Part shown: positions 6,943 through 10,192 of the stretch, in pieces
Layout of the letters: each line of letters begins with the position of its first letter
Position numbering within the stretch: position 1 is the stretch's first letter
Assembly: GCA_023439605.1 (NCBI GenBank)
Contig: JAEXNS010000098.1
Span: 1-10,192 of the forward strand
From: Bacillota bacterium
Lineage (GTDB): Bacteria; Bacillota; Clostridia; Oscillospirales; Ruminococcaceae
Reading direction: 5' to 3'
DNA: 10,192 nt
Translations under genes and position numbers: made by a program
The notes under the pieces: model-generated
What the model was told of the DNA's origin: nothing
The model's database searches: none
What the model saw: the letters and a program-made list of their open reading frames with translations, nothing else

Positions 6943-7114
6943 ATTTCATCTCCTTAATTTATAATAAACTCATTAAATATTTTCGTGCATTATTTGTGCT
7001 ATAGAACATATGTATTGTACATTATCTACACAAATAAAATGTTATAATACATAATAACTAGTAATTTTATTTTAAAAAACCAAGAAAAACAAAATCAAAA
7101 AAATATAATTTACT
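6943..7114 (-). other. Long 5' leader of the lipoprotein-cellulase transcript
   Basis: From the predicted start near 7114 to the ATG at 6942 lie about 170 nt with no reading frame worth calling. It contains T-runs, the self-complementary ACATATGT (7006-7013), and a weak second promoter-like pair, TTGTGT (7028-7033) and TATGTT (7005-7010). I recognise no riboswitch or T-box. Confidence 0.4.
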
Positions 7115-7120
7115 AAAATA

Positions 7121-7149
7121 ATTATATCATATAACATTTTCATTGTAAA
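7121..7149 (-). promoter_or_regulatory. Promoter of the lipoprotein / GH9 / expansin region
   Basis: On the minus strand TTTACA (7144-7149, 5 of 6 matches) is followed by a 17-bp spacer and a perfect TATAAT (7121-7126) carrying an extended TG. It lies just downstream of the DUF4340 terminator, so it starts a new transcription unit. Vegetative-type (SigA) recognition is expected. Confidence 0.7.
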
Positions 7150-7170
7150 GTTAATTTTATTATATTTTTT

Positions 7171-7215
7171 ATAAAAATTAAAATAATGCTAAACATAGCA
7201 GTTTAGCATTATTTT
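7171..7215 (-). terminator. Terminator of the gliding-type ABC transporter operon
   Basis: A perfect 15-bp stem (7180-7194 with 7201-7215) with a 6-nt loop begins 4 bp after the DUF4340 stop codon. A T-rich tract follows on the minus strand. It separates the transporter operon from the cellulase region. Confidence 0.85.
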
Positions 7216-7219
7216 AGAA

Positions 7220-8596
7220 CTATTCAATTAATGTTTTTAAATAATTATAAGATTGTTTTATACCATTTTTCACTTCTAAAACATAACGTCTCACAATATG
7301 TCCTGTATACTCTCCATTTTTCAAAACATATAGCAAATTAGAATCTTCTTCGGTTGGAATCAATTCAATCTGCGTATTTACGCCATCTTTTCTAAAATAT
7401 GAAATTACTATTTCTGATTCTCCCTTTGGTTTTGCTTCATAATCCACAACTTCAAATTGTAGACCATTTAAAGAACGATACAAAGCATAAAAATCATCAA
7501 ACTTATCTTTAGCTAAAATCTTGCCATTTATCTCATATTGTAACTCTTCTATGTTTGTACTATTGTCCTCATTTATAATTTTAATTATTAATGTTTCCTC
7601 GCCCATTTTTAAATCAATTTTATCCAAATCAATTAAATATTCATTATGAACATCTCTAATAAGCACATCCACTGTTTGATAGTCAAAAAGAAGTATAGGT
7701 CCTATATTATAAACAGAAACTTCTTTTTTATCCGTATCATACGCATAAATATGTTCTGCGTTTCCATCTAATTTATTACCAAATAATATATTTGCTGTTT
7801 TTTCGCCATTTGAAATATACAATTCATATGATGGTTTATCAAGTCCATATTTAGATAAATCTTCTGGATTTTGTTCTATAAATTCAATTGAAGTTGCTCT
7901 AGTGATAGAATCAACCAATGAAACAACGTTAGCTGTATTTATTTTGAGTTCTTCATAAGGCTCTTTCATAATCCATGAACTGTCTTTTTTCATATCAAAA
8001 ATTACTTCACCAGATTTAACATATTTTATATAATTAATCGAGTTTGAATCTAAGACATCGAAAAGATACGCACTTTTTATATGTTCTCTAGTTGCAATAA
8101 TTTCATCTCCATCAAACAATGGGATTGTATATACATTATCTTCGTCATTTACCCTAACATAGTAACTGTCTTTAGTTGGAGTCATATCTCCCATTTCCAA
8201 CTTATTTTTATCTCCATTGCTTAATGATATAGTTATAATCATGTTTCCTTTTAATCCAAAAGATTCATCTTTATTTCTATTTTTCGCCACTATTCTTTCT
8301 GCTTTTAAATCACTCATGTATGTTGAAATGGCAATAAGTTTGTTTTTATTAAATTCGAATTTTTCACCTTTTACCATTTCCCAAACATCATTATTGACTT
8401 CAAATTCAAATGTTCCAGATTCATTAACTATTCCTAAGGACTTGACATCATTTAAATTGAAATCAAACAAATTTAAATTATTTTTTTTATTGTTATTGTT
8501 TTCATTTTTATTATTGTAATAATCTATAATAAAAAAAGTAGCAAATGAAACCAAAACAAATATAATTACTGCAATTAAAATTTTACCATATTTCAC
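7220..8596 (-). CDS. DUF4340 membrane-anchored protein of a Gld-type ABC system
   Basis: The product is about 458 residues from a GTG start. It has one N-terminal membrane helix (about 6-24), an Asn/Lys-rich spacer (about 27-42), and an extracytoplasmic part with two similar beta-rich units, at about 52-160 and 189-299. Both units contain a Phe/Tyr-Gly-Leu motif (SFGLKG, KYGLDK), then SNG and a Met/Phe-Gly turn, as in DUF4340 proteins. The family commonly sits beside GldF/GldG-like ABC components; its function is unknown. The GTG at 8596 overlaps the GldG stop by one base (TAGTG) and has AAGGAGGAG 9 nt upstream. A longer frame from a TTG at 8620 would place that RBS inside the gene, so I reject it. 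A strong terminator follows at once. Confidence 0.85.
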   Translation of the reverse strand: MKYGKILIAVIIFVLVSFATFFIIDYYNNKNENNNNKKNNLNLFDFNLNDVKSLGIVNESGTFEFEVNNDVWEMVKGEKFEFNKNKLIAISTYMSDLKAERIVAKNRNKDESFGLKGNMIITISLSNGDKNKLEMGDMTPTKDSYYVRVNDEDNVYTIPLFDGDEIIATREHIKSAYLFDVLDSNSINYIKYVKSGEVIFDMKKDSSWIMKEPYEELKINTANVVSLVDSITRATSIEFIEQNPEDLSKYGLDKPSYELYISNGEKTANILFGNKLDGNAEHIYAYDTDKKEVSVYNIGPILLFDYQTVDVLIRDVHNEYLIDLDKIDLKMGEETLIIKIINEDNSTNIEELQYEINGKILAKDKFDDFYALYRSLNGLQFEVVDYEAKPKGESEIVISYFRKDGVNTQIELIPTEEDSNLLYVLKNGEYTGHIVRRYVLEVKNGIKQSYNYLKTLIE

Positions 8597-10047
8597 TAAG
8601 AATTTCTCCTCCTTAACCAAACAATTACACCGACAACAGATATTAATATAGGTACCGAAATCATTATAACAAGTAAAAAATCACCTGTTTTCTTATTTGG
8701 AATAGATATGTAATCCACTTGTGTCATTTTATTAGACAGCATTATATTGGTATCCGTTAAATCCATCCAACTTACGGTTACAAAAAACAAGTTTATAGTC
8801 ATAGGCATTTCAGAGGTTTGCCAATCACCTGTTAACCCTGCAAGTGTTTTATCTGTCAACATATCTGCACTTCCAAAAACCATTAGTTTTGAATCTTTTC
8901 TTGATTCGTCCTCAGCATATATAGCTAAATCTAATGTCCCTTGTGGAATTTTAGCATCTAAATGAGTCCCTCCAAAAGTTTCACTGGTTGTAGTAGATTT
9001 TGTTTTTATAAGAGATGTAACCTTTAGCTTTTCATTATTAACTATAGCAGGATAAAAGCTTCTAGAATTAGGTATAAAAGCAAGCATTGGGCTATCATCT
9101 TCAACTAATGCAGAAGTAAGTTCTGTTTCTTGTAAATCTGATATTATAAAATATTTATCATTTGGTGCATGATTATTTTCATCTGTTTCAAATACTTTAT
9201 TATAGTCCATTGATATTCCATATTCATACATTATTTTCTCGAAATTTAAATAGTCTAGTTTAGCATCATTTGGTGACATCATCAAAATCATGTTTCCACC
9301 ATTCAACATATATTCATCTATTTTTTCTTTTTCTTGATTAGATAAATCATTTTTAGGTGCTGCTACAATCATTATTGATGTATTTTTTGGCTCTTTATCT
9401 AGTTTAGTTAAATCAAGTTCTTCTATAACATAATTTTGTGATTTTAAATTTGTAGCTAAAAAATCATATTCCGAGTATTTCTTTTCTCCATGTCCAGTCA
9501 AAAACACTATCGACGGATTGGTCCCATTCACTAAATAATTTATTGCTGCCACAATTAACGTTTCTCCTTGATAATAACTATCACTAGTTTGATTGTTCAC
9601 TGTTGTCAGTGTATTGCCTTTTACTTTTCTTTTATTATCCCCCACTTTTACAACTATATCTCCATATGTTAGTTGTAAAATATCATCAGGGTCTAGTGCT
9701 TTTACTTTTTCTGGTTCTTTATATGGAGAATAATAAGAAACTTTTATTTTTTCATACTCAGACATTTTATCAAGCGAAGTTAAAACCATTTTCAACTCCA
9801 TATAACCTTCATCACCAGGTTTATATTTTTTCAATTCATCAATATCTGCTATTAAGATAATCTCCACCTCTTTTTCAAGAGAAGTTAATACCTTTTGTGT
9901 TACATCATCTAAAGAATACATTTTGTTTGGTGTCATATCAAATTTTACATCAAATTTTGTTGACAATATATTTAATGGTATAATTGCAACTACAATTAAC
10001 ACCGCCATAATAGCAGAAACTATATTTATTTTCAATCCTTTTTTCAT
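8596..10047 (-). CDS. GldG-like ABC transporter auxiliary protein
   Basis: The 483-residue product has an N-terminal membrane helix (about 10-30), a large extracytoplasmic region, and a C-terminal membrane helix (about 456-477) ending in Arg-Arg-Arg. This is the usual GldG layout. An early part (about 35-150) matches the GldG N-terminal domain (MTPNKMYSLDD, 38-48). The central part (about 175-410) is the ABC-transporter auxiliary domain, with FLTGHGE at 182-188 and a Gly-Gly-Asn turn typical of this family. It lacks an ATPase motif; the ATPase gene should lie upstream, outside the window. Its ATG is 4 bp after the permease stop, and the RBS AGGGGG lies inside the end of the permease gene, so translation is probably coupled. 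Substrate unknown. I leave the symbol blank because gliding itself is not implied. Confidence 0.88.
   Translation of the reverse strand: MKKGLKINIVSAIMAVLIVVAIIPLNILSTKFDVKFDMTPNKMYSLDDVTQKVLTSLEKEVEIILIADIDELKKYKPGDEGYMELKMVLTSLDKMSEYEKIKVSYYSPYKEPEKVKALDPDDILQLTYGDIVVKVGDNKRKVKGNTLTTVNNQTSDSYYQGETLIVAAINYLVNGTNPSIVFLTGHGEKKYSEYDFLATNLKSQNYVIEELDLTKLDKEPKNTSIMIVAAPKNDLSNQEKEKIDEYMLNGGNMILMMSPNDAKLDYLNFEKIMYEYGISMDYNKVFETDENNHAPNDKYFIISDLQETELTSALVEDDSPMLAFIPNSRSFYPAIVNNEKLKVTSLIKTKSTTTSETFGGTHLDAKIPQGTLDLAIYAEDESRKDSKLMVFGSADMLTDKTLAGLTGDWQTSEMPMTINLFFVTVSWMDLTDTNIMLSNKMTQVDYISIPNKKTGDFLLVIMISVPILISVVGVIVWLRRRNS
8606..8614 (-). promoter_or_regulatory. Ribosome binding site that fixes the DUF4340 start
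   Basis: AAGGAGGAG on the minus strand lies 9 nt before the GTG at 8596 and within the last codons of the GldG-like gene. It decides for the GTG start over the in-frame TTG at 8620 and points to translational coupling. Confidence 0.8.
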
Positions 10048-10051
10048 CTTT

Positions 10052-10192
10052 TTACCCCCTGCTCCATCTTCTTTTTTCTATTGAAATCATTGTAAAACAA
10101 AGAATAACAGCGATAAAAGATATATAAAAAATTAAATCCGAAAGACTAAAAATTCCACTTGCAAAATCAGCAAATCTTGCCTTAGGTGAAAT
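10052..10192 (-). CDS. C-terminus of an ABC-2 type permease, GldF-like (partial)
   Basis: The last 46 codons of a gene entering from the right edge. The peptide contains ISPKARFADFASGIFSLSD, then a membrane helix of about 20 residues (FYISFIAVILCFTMI), and ends EKRRWSRG. The FSLSD turn, final helix and EKRRW tail are what the GldF-type permease C-terminus looks like. The stop lies 4 bp before the GldG-like ATG, as in gldF-gldG operons. With an upstream ATPase it would form the transporter core. Confidence 0.8.
   Translation of the reverse strand: MSPKARFADFASGIFSLSDLIFYISFIAVILCFTMISIEKRRWSRG

Noticed and set aside
7005..7033. Second promoter-like pair TTGTGT / TATGTT inside the leader
   Set aside because: Both hexamers are weak and the region is AT-rich. 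The pair at 7121-7149 is much better. It is kept only as an alternative start.
8217..8519. Plus-strand open frame rich in Phe and Leu
   Set aside because: It is the antisense shadow of the Asn/Lys-rich start of the DUF4340 gene. The Leu/Phe runs come from AT-rich reverse complement, not from a membrane protein.
8597..8620. In-frame TTG start extending the DUF4340 protein by eight residues
   Set aside because: The extension would encode the strong AAGGAGGAG ribosome binding site itself and lie wholly inside the end of the GldG-like gene. The GTG at 8596 has correct spacing and a stop/start overlap.

Overview
The window reads as AT-rich DNA from an anaerobic, cellulose-degrading clostridial bacterium, most like a Ruminococcus-type cellulosome producer. 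The reasons are three dockerin-bearing secreted proteins, a Thr-rich linker typical of ruminococcal cellulases, strong purine-rich ribosome binding sites, and GH9-CBM3c and expansin-like proteins. The genus is an inference; no rRNA or housekeeping marker is present. Every gene I can support lies on the minus strand, so transcription runs from the right end to the left end.

Right part (10192 to about 7171): the end of an ABC permease, a GldG-like auxiliary protein and a DUF4340 membrane protein form a tightly packed operon (gap of 4 bp, then a 1-base stop/start overlap). A 15-bp-stem terminator closes it. This is the gliding-type ABC transporter module, also found in non-gliding Firmicutes; its substrate is unknown.

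Middle (7149 to 2903): a well-formed extended -10 promoter and a leader of about 170 nt precede a small coiled-coil lipoprotein gene. A GH9-CBM3c-dockerin endoglucanase follows, then an expansin with an N-terminal dockerin. A long AT-rich hairpin sits between the cellulase and the expansin and could set their relative expression.

Left-middle (2893 to 336): a second strong promoter, with a palindrome over its -10, drives a dockerin protein with four InlB/Listeria-Bacteroides-type beta repeats and a VanY-like D,D-carboxypeptidase lipoprotein. A GC-rich pair of mutually exclusive hairpins and a terminator follow.

Left end (324 to 1): the start of a secreted-protein gene appears to be cut after about 40 codons by what looks like the end of an IS1-like insertion sequence. 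The first 19 codons of its zinc-finger transposase lie at the edge.

Together the middle genes make one hydrolytic enzyme (GH9), one non-hydrolytic wall-loosening protein (expansin) and one repeat protein of unknown role. All three carry modules for docking to a scaffoldin, and they sit beside two membrane lipoproteins.
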